From NCBI GenBank assembly GCA_030428705.1, contig JAUIDI010000010.1:49500-113499 (forward strand): a DNA stretch of 64,000 bases, read 5' to 3'. The notes under the pieces were generated by a model that did no database searches, was not told where the DNA came from, and saw only the letters and a list, made by a program, of their open reading frames with translations. This stretch comes from Bacteroidia bacterium (GTDB taxonomy: Bacteria; Bacteroidota; Bacteroidia; Flavobacteriales; Flavobacteriaceae). Within the stretch, counting starts at the first letter, position 1. Every line of letters begins with the position of its first letter. The position numbers were made by a program, and so were the translations under genes. Positions 17,642 through 26,970 of the stretch are shown piece by piece.

Positions 17642-19051
17642 ATGTTAATTAACGTCGGCCGTAATTCAAAAATACTTAACTTTAAGAAAGTCAATCCATT
17701 AAAAATTAGAAGGTTGAGGCGAATCATCCCTTTACTTTTATTTGTTTTTATGTGTTTTCCATTTTATGGAACGGCACAGGGGTTCTCATTACCCGAAGGG
17801 CAGCGGTTTCAAAAAGTGAAATTCAAGCTGATCAACAATTTGGTGATCATTCCGATTACGGTAAACGGCACAGAACTATCCTTTGTACTTGATTCGGGTG
17901 TGGGCAAACCGATACTCTTCAATTTGACCGATCAAGATTCAATCCAAATCAACAATGTATCGGAGATTACCATTAACGGATTGGGTGATGGCGAGCCTAT
18001 AAAAGCGCTGAGTTCCAAAGAGAATGATTTTAAATTGGGCAACATTCGAAATAGCAATGAAAAATTGTACGTTGTACTAGACAGCGAAATGAACTTTTCA
18101 CCAAGCTTGGGCATACCCGTTCATGGTATCATTGGATATGAACTATTCAGGGACTTTGTAGTGGATATCAACTATGCCAGTAGGGTTATAAAGTTTCACG
18201 ACCCTCAGCGATATCGATACAGGCCCGATAAGAAAAGTGAGACGTTACCGCTTCATGTCATACGTAAAAAGGCTTATGTCGATGGTGAGGTACAAATAAA
18301 GGGCAGTGACAACATACCCGTCAAAATGTTGCTCGACACGGGCAGTAGTGATGCAATTTGGCTGTTTGAAAACGAAAAAATCGATATTCCCGACAAAAAT
18401 TACGAAGACTATCTAGGAAAGGGCCTGAGCGGTGATATCTTCGGAAAACGCACCATGGTCAAGAGTATCAAAATAGGGGGGTTCATGCTTTACGATGCCA
18501 AAGCGGCATTTCCAGATATGAAAGCCTTCAATGATATTAAGAACCTTGGAGACCGAAATGGAAGTATGGGCGGGGAAGTTTTGAAACGGTTCAATATTAT
18601 CTTCGATTATCCCAATGGAAAAATAACACTGCGAAAAAACAACAATTTTAATAAGCCCTTCCATTACAATATGAGCGGCATCGCACTTCAGCATGACGGA
18701 CTCCGTTATATTTCAGAGCGTATTACTGATGCCAATGGTGTGGTCAACAATGACAAAAAATCGTTTGGAGACGTTCAAATACTTTTTGAGAATAGAACCA
18801 GGCTTAGTTTGGTTCCCGAAATCGTTGTTTCGGGCATACGCGCAGGTAGTCCGGCCGAAAGCGCAGGTCTTCAAGAAGGTGATGTAATTTTGGCGGTCAA
18901 CGGAAAAAGTGTACATCGTTTCAAACTACAGGAAATCATGCATATGCTCAACGAGCGTGAGGGCAAAAAAGTCAAGGTACTGATTGAGCGCTACAATTCC
19001 GACCTACTTTTTACCTTCGTACTTAAAAATGTGCTTAAAGAAAAACCCTGA
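17642..19051 (+). CDS. Secreted retropepsin-like aspartyl protease with PDZ domain
   Basis: A 469-residue exported protein: basic N-terminus, hydrophobic segment IIPLLLFVFMCFPFYG and cleavage near TAQG (about residue 46). Two retroviral-type aspartyl halves follow, one with FVLDSGVGKP (about 80) and one with MLLDTGSSDAIW (about 230). A PDZ domain ends the chain (VSGIRAGSPAESAGLQEGDVILAVNGKSVH, from about 395). The family is periplasmic or surface-attached; the target is unknown. The intrinsic terminator at its end closes a one-gene transcript. Confidence 0.88.
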   Translation: MLINVGRNSKILNFKKVNPLKIRRLRRIIPLLLFVFMCFPFYGTAQGFSLPEGQRFQKVKFKLINNLVIIPITVNGTELSFVLDSGVGKPILFNLTDQDSIQINNVSEITINGLGDGEPIKALSSKENDFKLGNIRNSNEKLYVVLDSEMNFSPSLGIPVHGIIGYELFRDFVVDINYASRVIKFHDPQRYRYRPDKKSETLPLHVIRKKAYVDGEVQIKGSDNIPVKMLLDTGSSDAIWLFENEKIDIPDKNYEDYLGKGLSGDIFGKRTMVKSIKIGGFMLYDAKAAFPDMKAFNDIKNLGDRNGSMGGEVLKRFNIIFDYPNGKITLRKNNNFNKPFHYNMSGIALQHDGLRYISERITDANGVVNNDKKSFGDVQILFENRTRLSLVPEIVVSGIRAGSPAESAGLQEGDVILAVNGKSVHRFKLQEIMHMLNEREGKKVKVLIERYNSDLLFTFVLKNVLKEKP

Positions 19052-19070
19052 CCAAAGGCCAGGGTTTTTT
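19041..19070 (+). terminator. Rho-independent terminator after the aspartyl protease
   Basis: AAACCCTG...CAGGGTTT with a short loop, followed by a T-run. It overlaps the last codons of the gene and the stop. Confidence 0.85.
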
Positions 19071-19095
19071 ATAACTATTAGTAATGCAGATTCGT

Positions 19096-19488
19096 CTATT
19101 TGGTGCCTTCAGCGGCCTTGATTTCACCTTTGATCTTTAAAACTTTGGTAGGTGTATCGGCATTTGATATGACCGTTATGGCCTTTCTTATCGGACCGAC
19201 TCTGTTTGTGTCATACTTTACTTGAATTTCTCCTTTCTTACCAGGTAGAATCGGTTCTTCAGGTTTTTTCGGGATCGTGCATCCACAACTTGAGCTGACC
19301 TTGCTGATTATCAAAGGGGCATCTCCTGTATTGGTAAATTCGAAAACACGTACACCATCGGCTCCTTTTTCGATTTCGCCATAATCGACCGTTTCGGTCT
19401 TGAATTCAATCTTTGCCTTCTTATCCTGAGCGGTAAGGTTAAAGGCCATTAGGCCCATAAATAATAGTAGTACTATTCTTTTCATCAT
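19096..19488 (-). CDS. DUF1573-family exported protein
   Basis: A 130-residue protein with a signal peptide (MMKRIVLLLFMGLMAFNLTAQ). It has one immunoglobulin-like DUF1573 domain recognised by VFEFTNTGDAPLIISKVSSSCGCTIP and an LPGKKGEIQVKYDT strand. Such proteins are abundant in Bacteroidota envelopes; the SSCGCT Cys pair is conserved but the role is not known. It has a full divergent promoter shared with the valS upstream region. Confidence 0.9.
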   Translation of the reverse strand: MMKRIVLLLFMGLMAFNLTAQDKKAKIEFKTETVDYGEIEKGADGVRVFEFTNTGDAPLIISKVSSSCGCTIPKKPEEPILPGKKGEIQVKYDTNRVGPIRKAITVISNADTPTKVLKIKGEIKAAEGTK

Positions 19489-19508
19489 ATTTAATTTAGG
19501 GTTGGTTT

Positions 19509-19538
19509 CAAAAGTAAATCTTTTCAGATGAACCTCAA
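19509..19538 (-). promoter_or_regulatory. Promoter of the DUF1573 gene
   Basis: On the minus strand: TTG (19538-19536), a 19-nt spacer, then TACTTTTG (19516-19509). Both halves and the spacing match the TTG-N17-23-TAnnTTTG consensus, 21 bp before the start codon at 19488. Confidence 0.65.
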
Positions 19539-19545
19539 AATCCTT

Positions 19546-19574
19546 TTGTTATATACTAACGTTACTTATTTTTG
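19546..19574 (+). promoter_or_regulatory. Promoter of valS
   Basis: TTG (19546-19548), an 18-nt spacer, then TATTTTTG (19567-19574), a full match to the flavobacterial consensus. It implies a leader of about 100 nt before the valS ATG at 19682. Confidence 0.65.
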
Positions 19575-19681
19575 TTTCGTATTCCTTTTTCGGCAAACGG
19601 TGTCCCAAATCGATAATTTAACATATCTTTTTGGGTCGTTTATATTTGCCGGCCAAGAATGAACAAAAATCGTTCCAAAAA

Positions 19682-22312
19682 ATGGAAATTCCTTCGAAAT
19701 ATGAGCCTTCCAGTGCCGAAAACCGCTGGTATGATTATTGGATGAAACACAACTACTTTCATTCGATACCTGATGAACGCGAACCCTATACCATCGTAAT
19801 CCCTCCACCAAACGTAACCGGGGTATTGCACATGGGCCATATGCTCAACAATACCTTACAAGACGTATTGACCCGTAGGGCCCGCCTTATGGGCAAAAAC
19901 GCCTGTTGGGTGCCCGGCACCGATCATGCTTCGATCGCTACCGAGGCCAAGGTAGTAGCCAAGCTTAAGGAACAAGGTATTGCCAAGAACAATATTTCGC
20001 GAGATGAATTTTTGGAACATGCTTGGGAATGGAAGAAAGAATATGGCGGTGTTATCTTGGAACAATTGAAAAAATTGGGATGCTCATGCGATTGGGATAG
20101 AACCGCTTTTACAATGGATGACAAAATGTCTGAATCCGTCATCAAGGTCTTCATCGATTTGTTCAATAAAGGATTGATTTACAGGGGATATCGAATGGTG
20201 AACTGGGATCCACAGGCCCAAACAACCCTATCGGACGAAGAAGTCATCTACGAGGAAAAACAAGGCCTCTTATACTATCTTGCCTATCAAATCGAAGGTT
20301 CCAAGGAAAAAGTGACCATTGCCACTACCCGACCTGAGACCATATTAGGCGATACCGCCATTTGTATCAATCCCAATGACGAGCGACACCATCATTTAAA
20401 GGGAAAAAGGGCCATTGTACCCATTTGCGACCGATCTATTCCTATCATCGAGGACGAATATGTGGAAATCGAGTTCGGTACCGGCTGTCTAAAGGTCACA
20501 CCTGCCCACGATGTCAACGATAAGGCTTTGGGCGAAAAACACAATTTGGAGACCATTGACATATTCAATGCGGATGCCACCATGAACTCCTTTGGATTGC
20601 ATTATGAGGGCAAAGACCGTTTTACGGTTCGAAAAGAAATCGCCAAAGAGCTCGAGGAAAAAGGATTTTTGGTCAAAACGGAGCAATATCTTACCAAAGT
20701 GGGAACTTCCGAACGTACCAAAGCGGTAATCGAGCCAAGACTTTCGGATCAATGGTTTTTAAGGATGGAGGAATTGGTCAAACCGGCACTTAAGGCCGTT
20801 CTTGAAACCGAGGAAATCAAGTTTTTCCCAAAAAAATTCGAAAACACCTATCGTCATTGGATGGAAAACATCCGTGATTGGAACATTTCACGCCAACTTT
20901 GGTGGGGCCAACGTATTCCCGCCTATTATTATGGCGATGGGGAAGACGATTTTGTAGTCGCCGAAAATATCGATGAGGCTTTAAAGTTGGCACAGGATAA
21001 ATCCAACAACCCAAAACTGGCAATAGAACATCTCCGACAAGACGAAGATGTAGTCGATACCTGGTTTTCCTCATGGCTTTGGCCAATGACCGTCTTTAAC
21101 GGGATTTTGGAACCTGATAATGACGATATCAAGTACTATTATCCGACCAGCGATCTGGTCACCGGACCCGATATTATTTTCTTCTGGGTAGCGCGTATGA
21201 TAATCGCAGGATACGAGTACCGCAACGAAAAGCCTTTTAAAAATGTCTATTTTACAGGTATTGTCAGGGACAAGCAGCGCCGCAAAATGTCGAAGTCCTT
21301 GGGTAATTCACCTGATGCCTTAAAATTAATCGACGATTATGGGGCCGATGGTGTTCGCGTTGGGCTTCTTTTAAGTTCGGCTGCTGGTAATGATTTGATG
21401 TTCGACGAAGATCTATGCCAACAGGGGAAAAACTTCGCCAATAAAATCTGGAACGGCTTTCGGCTGGTAAAAGGTTGGGAGGTCGCAGACATTCCGCAGC
21501 CTGAGGCATCAAAATTGGCCATTGAATGGTTTCATGCAAAGTTCGACCAAACTTTGGCCGAAATAGAAGATCATTACAGTAAATACCGAATTTCGGACGC
21601 TTTGATGGCCACCTACAAATTAGTGTGGGATGATTACAGTTCTTGGCTTTTGGAAATCGTTAAACCGGCTTATCAAAAACCTATCGACCGAACGACCTTT
21701 GATGCCATAATCAATATTTTGGAACAGAACCTGAAATTGTTACATCCTTTCATGCCCTTCTTGACCGAAGAAATTTGGCAACATATTGCAACAAGGAAAC
21801 CCGAAGAGGCATTGATAGTGGCCCAATGGCCTAAATCAGGCAAGGCGGACAATGTTTTAACAGGAGGTTTTGATTTTGCTTCAGAGGTCATTGCGGGCAT
21901 TCGTACTATCAGAAAAGACAAGAACATCGCCATGAAAGAAGCCCTTGAACTATCGGTCATAAATAGTGAAAACGCTTCGAAGGATTGGGATGTGGTCATT
22001 CAAAAATTGACCAATATCTCGAGTATTTCGTATGTCGATGAGACAGTTGAAGGGGCGTTGACATTTCGGGTAAAAAGCAATGAATATTTTATTCCTATGG
22101 CCGGTACCATAGACATTGACGCCGAAATGAAAAAGATTCGCGAAGAACTTGAATACACCCGTGGTTTTTTACAATCGGTTCAAAAAAAGCTTCAAAATGA
22201 ACGTTTTGTAAACAATGCGCCGGAAAAGGTTATTGCCTTGGAGCGTAAAAAGCAGGCCGATGCCGAGGCCAAAATCGAGACTTTGGAAAAAAGTTTGGCA
22301 AGTCTTTCATAA
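19682..22312 (+). CDS. valS: Valine--tRNA ligase
   Basis: A class I synthetase that charges tRNA-Val. The start [20 protein letters not shown] (ATG 19682) fits the family; an upstream TTG at 19631 only adds non-conserved residues. Signatures: [14 protein letters not shown] (HIGH motif, about residue 45), the editing domain with [21 protein letters not shown] (KMSKS, about 540), an anticodon domain, and a C-terminal coiled coil ([23 protein letters not shown]). 876 residues is typical for Bacteroidota. Confidence 0.97.
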   Translation: MEIPSKYEPSSAENRWYDYWMKHNYFHSIPDEREPYTIVIPPPNVTGVLHMGHMLNNTLQDVLTRRARLMGKNACWVPGTDHASIATEAKVVAKLKEQGIAKNNISRDEFLEHAWEWKKEYGGVILEQLKKLGCSCDWDRTAFTMDDKMSESVIKVFIDLFNKGLIYRGYRMVNWDPQAQTTLSDEEVIYEEKQGLLYYLAYQIEGSKEKVTIATTRPETILGDTAICINPNDERHHHLKGKRAIVPICDRSIPIIEDEYVEIEFGTGCLKVTPAHDVNDKALGEKHNLETIDIFNADATMNSFGLHYEGKDRFTVRKEIAKELEEKGFLVKTEQYLTKVGTSERTKAVIEPRLSDQWFLRMEELVKPALKAVLETEEIKFFPKKFENTYRHWMENIRDWNISRQLWWGQRIPAYYYGDGEDDFVVAENIDEALKLAQDKSNNPKLAIEHLRQDEDVVDTWFSSWLWPMTVFNGILEPDNDDIKYYYPTSDLVTGPDIIFFWVARMIIAGYEYRNEKPFKNVYFTGIVRDKQRRKMSKSLGNSPDALKLIDDYGADGVRVGLLLSSAAGNDLMFDEDLCQQGKNFANKIWNGFRLVKGWEVADIPQPEASKLAIEWFHAKFDQTLAEIEDHYSKYRISDALMATYKLVWDDYSSWLLEIVKPAYQKPIDRTTFDAIINILEQNLKLLHPFMPFLTEEIWQHIATRKPEEALIVAQWPKSGKADNVLTGGFDFASEVIAGIRTIRKDKNIAMKEALELSVINSENASKDWDVVIQKLTNISSISYVDETVEGALTFRVKSNEYFIPMAGTIDIDAEMKKIREELEYTRGFLQSVQKKLQNERFVNNAPEKVIALERKKQADAEAKIETLEKSLASLS

Positions 22313-22448
22313 ACAGAATCCAAGGTTCTTAAAATCATGAATCCACAAAATTTGGGCAATTAGATAAAACTTGTCCCAACAAGGATACATTTAAATCTGT
22401 TTTTATAAATTGGGGATTAAACTTTCTCATAAGAAAAATCAATCCACG

Positions 22449-23543
22449 ATGAAAAAAAATGTATTTCTCATGTTAGTCCTTGCCACCCTGCAATTATCTG
22501 CGCAAAAAGATCCTATGTCTATAGGTGTGGCAGGCTTGACCCACGGACACGTAAATTGGGTTTTTGGCGCCCAGAAAAGCGGTGACATTAAAATTGTAGG
22601 TATTGTCGAGCCCAACACCGATCTGGCTAAACGTTATATAGAACGATACGGACTTACCATGGATTTGGTCTTTGACAATATGGAGGAAATGCTGACGAAA
22701 AAGAAGCCCGTTGCCGTAACCGCCTTCGGTTCAATTTATGAGCACTTGGCCGTTGTTGAAGCATGTGCGCCAAAAGGAATTCATGTAATGGTCGAAAAGC
22801 CTTTGGCCGTAAGTGTGGCACATGCCAATAAAATGGAAGCCTTGGCAAAAAAACACAAGATCCATCTACTTACCAATTATGAGACTACTTGGTACCCAAC
22901 AAACCATAAGGCCTACGAAATAATGAAAAAAGGAGATATCGGAGGTATAAGAAAAGTCATCGTTCGTGATGGGCATAAAGGACCTAAAAAAATCGGGGTG
23001 CAAAAGGAGTTCTTGGATTGGCTCACGGATCCCGTTCAAAATGGCGGGGGCGCTTTGATAGATTTTGGTTGTTATGGTGCCAATTTGCTGACCTGGCTAC
23101 ATGAAGGGAAAAGACCCAATACGGTTACGGCGGTTACGCAACAATTACAAGTTGAAAATAATCCCAAAGTAGATGATGATTGCACCATTCTTTTGACTTA
23201 TGACAACAGTATGGCCATTTTAGAGCCTTCATGGAATTGGCCCATTGGAAGAAAGGATATGGAAATATATGGAGAAAAGGGGGTTGTATATGCCGACAAC
23301 CGACATGATATGCGGATTCGCATTTCGGAAGGATATGATGGTTTTAGCGAAGAAAAATTCAAACTAGAGGAAAGAGAAGCTCCTTTTGATGACCCTTTCA
23401 GGCTTTTTATCGCGGTAATTCGAGGTGAAATCGAATTGAACCCGAGTGACCTGTCATCCCTTGAAAATAACATGATCGTTGTAGAAATATTGGAAGCCGC
23501 GCGTGAAAGCGCCAAGACCGGCAAGTCGATTGAATTAAAATAG
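22449..23543 (+). CDS. Exported Gfo/Idh/MocA-family oxidoreductase
   Basis: A 364-residue NAD(P)-dependent sugar or polyol oxidoreductase family member. The dinucleotide-binding strand reads SIGVAGLTHGHVNWV instead of the standard GxGxxG, and the catalytic-region EKPLAVS motif is present (about residue 115). GGALIDFGCYGANLLTWL is typical of the C-terminal domain. It has a clear Sec signal peptide (MKKNVFLMLVLATLQLSAQ) without twin Arg, so it should be periplasmic. ATG 22449 is chosen because it begins this signal. The TIM-barrel gene nearby suggests joint sugar processing. Confidence 0.85.
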   Translation: MKKNVFLMLVLATLQLSAQKDPMSIGVAGLTHGHVNWVFGAQKSGDIKIVGIVEPNTDLAKRYIERYGLTMDLVFDNMEEMLTKKKPVAVTAFGSIYEHLAVVEACAPKGIHVMVEKPLAVSVAHANKMEALAKKHKIHLLTNYETTWYPTNHKAYEIMKKGDIGGIRKVIVRDGHKGPKKIGVQKEFLDWLTDPVQNGGGALIDFGCYGANLLTWLHEGKRPNTVTAVTQQLQVENNPKVDDDCTILLTYDNSMAILEPSWNWPIGRKDMEIYGEKGVVYADNRHDMRIRISEGYDGFSEEKFKLEEREAPFDDPFRLFIAVIRGEIELNPSDLSSLENNMIVVEILEAARESAKTGKSIELK

Positions 23544-23548
23544 TTGCC

Positions 23549-23872
23549 ATGAGGGAGGAAAAACTCAAAATCTACGACCAACTTGTTGCGAAATGCCCTC
23601 GATTTGAAAGAAAGGGCAAGACCATGCCCTATACCTCCGCAAACGGTTATATGTTCTCCCTTTTTAACAAAGACTGTGAAATAGGCATTCGTTTTTCAAA
23701 GGAAGTACAAGAAAAATATATCAAAGAATGGTCCACGACCATTTACAAATCATATGGGGCTGTTATGAAGGGTTACGTGTTGGTTCCTGAAAAAATGTTG
23801 CACGATTTAGATATGGTGGCCAAATACCTTGATGAGAGTTACGATTATGTAATATCGCTTCCTACCAAATAG
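23549..23872 (+). CDS. Conserved hypothetical protein, 107 aa
   Basis: A small soluble protein starting 5 bp after the oxidoreductase stop, so probably co-transcribed. It has no signal peptide or membrane segment. The middle (GKTMPYTSANGYMFSLFNKDCEIGIRFS) faintly recalls the TfoX N-terminal or DUF1801-like fold, but not enough to name it. Codon use is like its neighbours, supporting a real gene. The function is unknown. Confidence 0.6.
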   Translation: MREEKLKIYDQLVAKCPRFERKGKTMPYTSANGYMFSLFNKDCEIGIRFSKEVQEKYIKEWSTTIYKSYGAVMKGYVLVPEKMLHDLDMVAKYLDESYDYVISLPTK

Positions 23873-23965
23873 GTATTCCTTCTCTCGGGCGAAAGAAAAT
23901 CCTTTATATACCGAATTTGAAAACTTGCCATAAGTTTAGAAAAACAAGCTTGCCATTTTTTATTT

Positions 23966-24126
23966 AGAACTCATCTTGAGTTTTTTGATTCGACCGAAAA
24001 ATATAGATTTTGTGCACGGATAAAGACTTTTTTAAGCTGCATAGCAGGGCTACGGAGCGAAAAAAGACAAAATACGGGCGCAAAAGACAATTTTGCAGGG
24101 AATTATAAAAACTCAAGACGAGTTCT
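23966..24126. repeat. 161-bp interval bounded by inverted dyad repeats
   Basis: The ends read GAACTCATCTTGAGTTTTT (23967-23985) and, as reverse complement, GAACTCGTCTTGAGTTTTT (24107-24125): 18 of 19 positions agree. Each end is also a dyad itself, AACTC-N5-GAGTT. The interior holds further complementary A/T tracts (for example AAAAAAGACAAAAT against ATTTTGT and CTTTTTT). It ends next to a -7 element and 32 bp before the epimerase gene. It could be a small mobile-repeat relic or a paired operator. Confidence 0.55.
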
Positions 24127-24134
24127 TATATTTG
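24127..24134 (+). promoter_or_regulatory. -7 element upstream of the TIM-barrel/NTF2 gene
   Basis: TATATTTG, an exact TAnnTTTG match, 23 bp before ATG 24158 and immediately after the right-hand AACTC-N5-GAGTT dyad. A protein bound to that dyad would occlude the promoter. No well-spaced TTG is seen. Confidence 0.45.
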
Positions 24135-24157
24135 AGAGGAACCAATCAATACTGAAA

Positions 24158-25354
24158 ATGAAAAAAATAGTTCTTGCCTTATTTTTTATTCTAATCGGAT
24201 ATCCGCTCTCGGCCCAAGAGCCCCAAGTGGGAATCATTATGGGAACGGCCAGGGGCCTTATGCAAGAAGATGTTGAAGATGCACTCGTCAAACTGAAAGC
24301 GATGGGCATTAAATACATTGAAGGTGCAGGTTCGAGAAGGATGCCCAGAGAAGAATACAAAGCTCTATTGGACAAATATGGATTTAAGGTTGTTGCGGGT
24401 GGCGTATCATTTGAGGATCTAACGAACAGGGACAGTATCGCCTCGATTATCGAGAACCTTAAATTCTTCGGGGCCGAATATGCCGTATGCTATTGGATAC
24501 CGCATAACGGAGACGATTTCACCTTTGACGACATGAAGAAAGGGGTCGAGGTGTTCAACGGGGCAGGAAAGCAACTGGCGGAATCGGGCATTTCGTTACT
24601 ATACCATGCGCATGGGTACGAGTTTCGACCATATTCTGGGCCAGGTACCATGTATGATTATATGATGGAAAATACCGATCCTCAATACGTAAACATCGAA
24701 ATGGATGTGTTCTGGACACGAAATCCCGGTCAAAACCCTGCGGAGATTTTACGAAAGTACCCTGGTAGATTTCCGATTACCCATTTGAAAGATCGAATGA
24801 TCGGGTCTATCGACAACCAAAATGGCAGACAGGACAAAGAACGTAATGTCGTACTCGGCACCGGTGATGTGAACATAGCCGCTGTAATGAAGGCTGCTAA
24901 GGAAACAGGGGTGAAATATCATTTTATCGAAGACGAATCTTCAAGGGCCACCGAACAATTGCCCATGCACTTGGCCTATCTAAGATCTTTAGATCTCGAT
25001 AACAAAGCAATCGAATTGACCGTGAATAACCTGCACAAGGCCATTATCGCTGCAGATTCGCTACAGTTGCACAACCTTACCGCCGAGGAACTGACTTATG
25101 GCCATTCGGGCGGCAGCATTGAAGACAGAAAAACGTTTATCGAGAACATTTTGAACGGTACTTCGGATTTCTCGAAAATCGATTTTCCAAATCCCGATAT
25201 TACGATAAAGGAAAATGTGGCTTGGGTACGTAGTACCATGCAGGCGGAACTTATCAATGATGGGAAACCTAACCCGATCACGCTCAAAATTTTATATATT
25301 TTCATCAAAGAAAATGGATTTTGGAAGCTCTTGGCGAGGCAAGCAGTGCGATGA
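24158..25354 (+). CDS. Exported sugar isomerase/epimerase (TIM barrel) fused to an NTF2-like domain
   Basis: A 398-residue protein with a signal peptide (MKKIVLALFFILIGYPLSAQ). Residues about 22-285 form a xylose-isomerase-like TIM barrel, seen from ALVKLKAMGIKYIEGAG, LLYHAHGYEFRP, VNIEMDVFWTRNPGQNP, FPITHLKDR and HFIEDESS, which hold the usual His/Glu/Asp metal ligands. Residues about 290-398 resemble a SnoaL/DUF4440 NTF2-like domain (LHKAIIAADSLQLHNL ... FIKENGFWKLLARQAVR). The fusion is unusual to me. Gfo/Idh/MocA and epimerase partners often act together on keto-sugars; that pairing is inferred here. Confidence 0.83.
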   Translation: MKKIVLALFFILIGYPLSAQEPQVGIIMGTARGLMQEDVEDALVKLKAMGIKYIEGAGSRRMPREEYKALLDKYGFKVVAGGVSFEDLTNRDSIASIIENLKFFGAEYAVCYWIPHNGDDFTFDDMKKGVEVFNGAGKQLAESGISLLYHAHGYEFRPYSGPGTMYDYMMENTDPQYVNIEMDVFWTRNPGQNPAEILRKYPGRFPITHLKDRMIGSIDNQNGRQDKERNVVLGTGDVNIAAVMKAAKETGVKYHFIEDESSRATEQLPMHLAYLRSLDLDNKAIELTVNNLHKAIIAADSLQLHNLTAEELTYGHSGGSIEDRKTFIENILNGTSDFSKIDFPNPDITIKENVAWVRSTMQAELINDGKPNPITLKILYIFIKENGFWKLLARQAVR

Positions 25355-25408
25355 TCACTGTTTAATAATCCAGTTAAGGACCAATAATTGAACCAATAAA
25401 AAATCGAC

Positions 25409-26002
25409 ATGAAAAAAGCATCTTTCGTTCTTTTGACGCTCTCATTTTTTTGGGGAATTTCCCAAGAAGCAAAAAAACCTAAAATACTTCCTGCTGAAAT
25501 CCAAATAAAGACGGCCACTTTACCGGCCCCGGAAGCGGATAAGGATGCGGCAATGGTGTACGGCTATGACGAAAACGGACAAATGACGATTTTAAGGGAA
25601 GGCGCCAATAACTTGGTTTGTATTGCGGACGACCCGAACAAAGAAGGTATTAGTGTCGCATGCTATTCCAAAGAACTGGAACCCTTTATGAAAAGGGGGA
25701 GAGAACTTACGGCCGAGGGAAAGAACACCAAGGAAAAACGTGAAATACAGGGTGCCGAAGTCTCAGCCGGAAAATGGCAAATGCCCATTGTACCAAGCAT
25801 GATGTATGTCTACTATGGAAGCGATGCCGCTTATGACAAAGCCACGGGCGAACTTGGTGATGGTCAATATCGCTATGTGATATATACTCCGTTCGCTACT
25901 CCCGAGTCCACAGGACTACCCGTAAAGCCCCATGAAAAAGGTATGCCATGGCTCATGGATCCCGGTACTTTTAGGGCGCACATTATGATAGGCCCCTTTT
26001 AG
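25409..26002 (+). CDS. Exported hypothetical protein, 197 aa
   Basis: A protein with a signal peptide (MKKASFVLLTLSFFWGISQEA) and no recognised domain. Notable features are YGYDENGQMTILREGANNLVCIADDPNKEG, ACYSKELEPFMKRGREL, a MMYVYYGSDAAYDKATGE segment, and PWLMDPGTFRAHIMIGPF at the end. It lies 54 bp after the TIM-barrel/NTF2 gene on the same strand, so it may belong to the same envelope pathway. The two Cys in the middle could form a disulfide. Confidence 0.65.
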   Translation: MKKASFVLLTLSFFWGISQEAKKPKILPAEIQIKTATLPAPEADKDAAMVYGYDENGQMTILREGANNLVCIADDPNKEGISVACYSKELEPFMKRGRELTAEGKNTKEKREIQGAEVSAGKWQMPIVPSMMYVYYGSDAAYDKATGELGDGQYRYVIYTPFATPESTGLPVKPHEKGMPWLMDPGTFRAHIMIGPF

Positions 26003-26089
26003 CTCGAAAAATACCGTTCGAAAAATGCTTTTGGTAGAATCTTGACCAAGCGTATAACTTTTATAATGTTCTGCCATGCCTCAAAACCG

Positions 26090-26097
26090 TACATTTG
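26090..26097 (+). promoter_or_regulatory. -7 element upstream of the PPK2 pair
   Basis: TACATTTG matches TAnnTTTG, 23 bp before the first PPK2 start. No TTG is at the expected distance; TTC at 26069-26071 is the closest. Confidence 0.4.
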
Positions 26098-26120
26098 ATA
26101 TTCTGATAAAGAACTAGCCA

Positions 26121-26969
26121 ATGGATTTTAGCTCAGAAGATTTTTTACAGGCAAGAACGAGGAAAGATCTGGTCAAAATTGCCAGGACCAAGAAAATCGA
26201 TGTCGATAACGTAGTCAAGAATTTAAAATACGAAATCGAATTGACCAAACTGCAGAGCGAACTGGTCAACCTTCAACAATGGATAACGAAAAACAAACTT
26301 CGCGTAGCGGTTATTTTCGAAGGCAGGGACGCCGCGGGAAAAGGTGGCGCAATAAAACGTTTTATGGAACACCTGAACCCGAGGTCATCACGTGTCGTGG
26401 CACTTTCAAAACCGACCGATAATGAAAGGGGACAATGGTATTTTAGAAGGTACATCAAAGAATTGCCGAATCCTGGTGAAATTGTATTCTTCGATCGAAG
26501 TTGGTACAATCGAGCCGTTGTAGAGCCTGTGATGGGTTTTTGCGATAAGGATCAATACGAGCAATTCATGGTACAGGTACCCGAATTTGAGCATATGTTG
26601 TATGAAGATGGTATCATTATAGTCAAGTTTTGGTTTTCAATTTCAAAAAAAGTACAAAAAGCACGATTCAAGTCAAGGCTTAAAAATCCACTTAAAGAAT
26701 GGAAATTCAGTCCGGTGGACAAAAAAGGACAAGAACTTTGGGATACCTATACTTTTTACAAAGAACAGATGTTCACCAAGACACATACTCCTTTCTGCCC
26801 TTGGGTAATCGTAAAAGCCAATAACAAGAAAACAGCACGCTTGGAAAGTATTCGATACCTATTATCGAGATTTGATTACTCCGACGATAAACAGGATTCT
26901 GACAAACTTTTGCCAGACCCCAATTTGATCGAACGTTATTATCGCAATGTCAAACAAATCGATATTTAA
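26121..26969 (+). CDS. ppk2: Polyphosphate kinase 2 (first of a tandem pair)
   Basis: A cytoplasmic PPK2 that moves phosphate between inorganic polyphosphate and nucleotides. The P-loop FEGRDAAGKGGAIKRF (GRDAAGKGG at 68-76) and the second signature FFDRSWYNRAVVEPVMGF (DRSWYNR at 125-131) are intact, followed by the lid KNPLKEWKFSPVDKKGQELWDTY. The 282-residue length fits single-domain PPK2. Preference for NDP or NMP cannot be judged by eye. A second PPK2 gene follows with no gap. Confidence 0.93.
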   Translation: MDFSSEDFLQARTRKDLVKIARTKKIDVDNVVKNLKYEIELTKLQSELVNLQQWITKNKLRVAVIFEGRDAAGKGGAIKRFMEHLNPRSSRVVALSKPTDNERGQWYFRRYIKELPNPGEIVFFDRSWYNRAVVEPVMGFCDKDQYEQFMVQVPEFEHMLYEDGIIIVKFWFSISKKVQKARFKSRLKNPLKEWKFSPVDKKGQELWDTYTFYKEQMFTKTHTPFCPWVIVKANNKKTARLESIRYLLSRFDYSDDKQDSDKLLPDPNLIERYYRNVKQIDI

Positions 26970-26970
26970 T

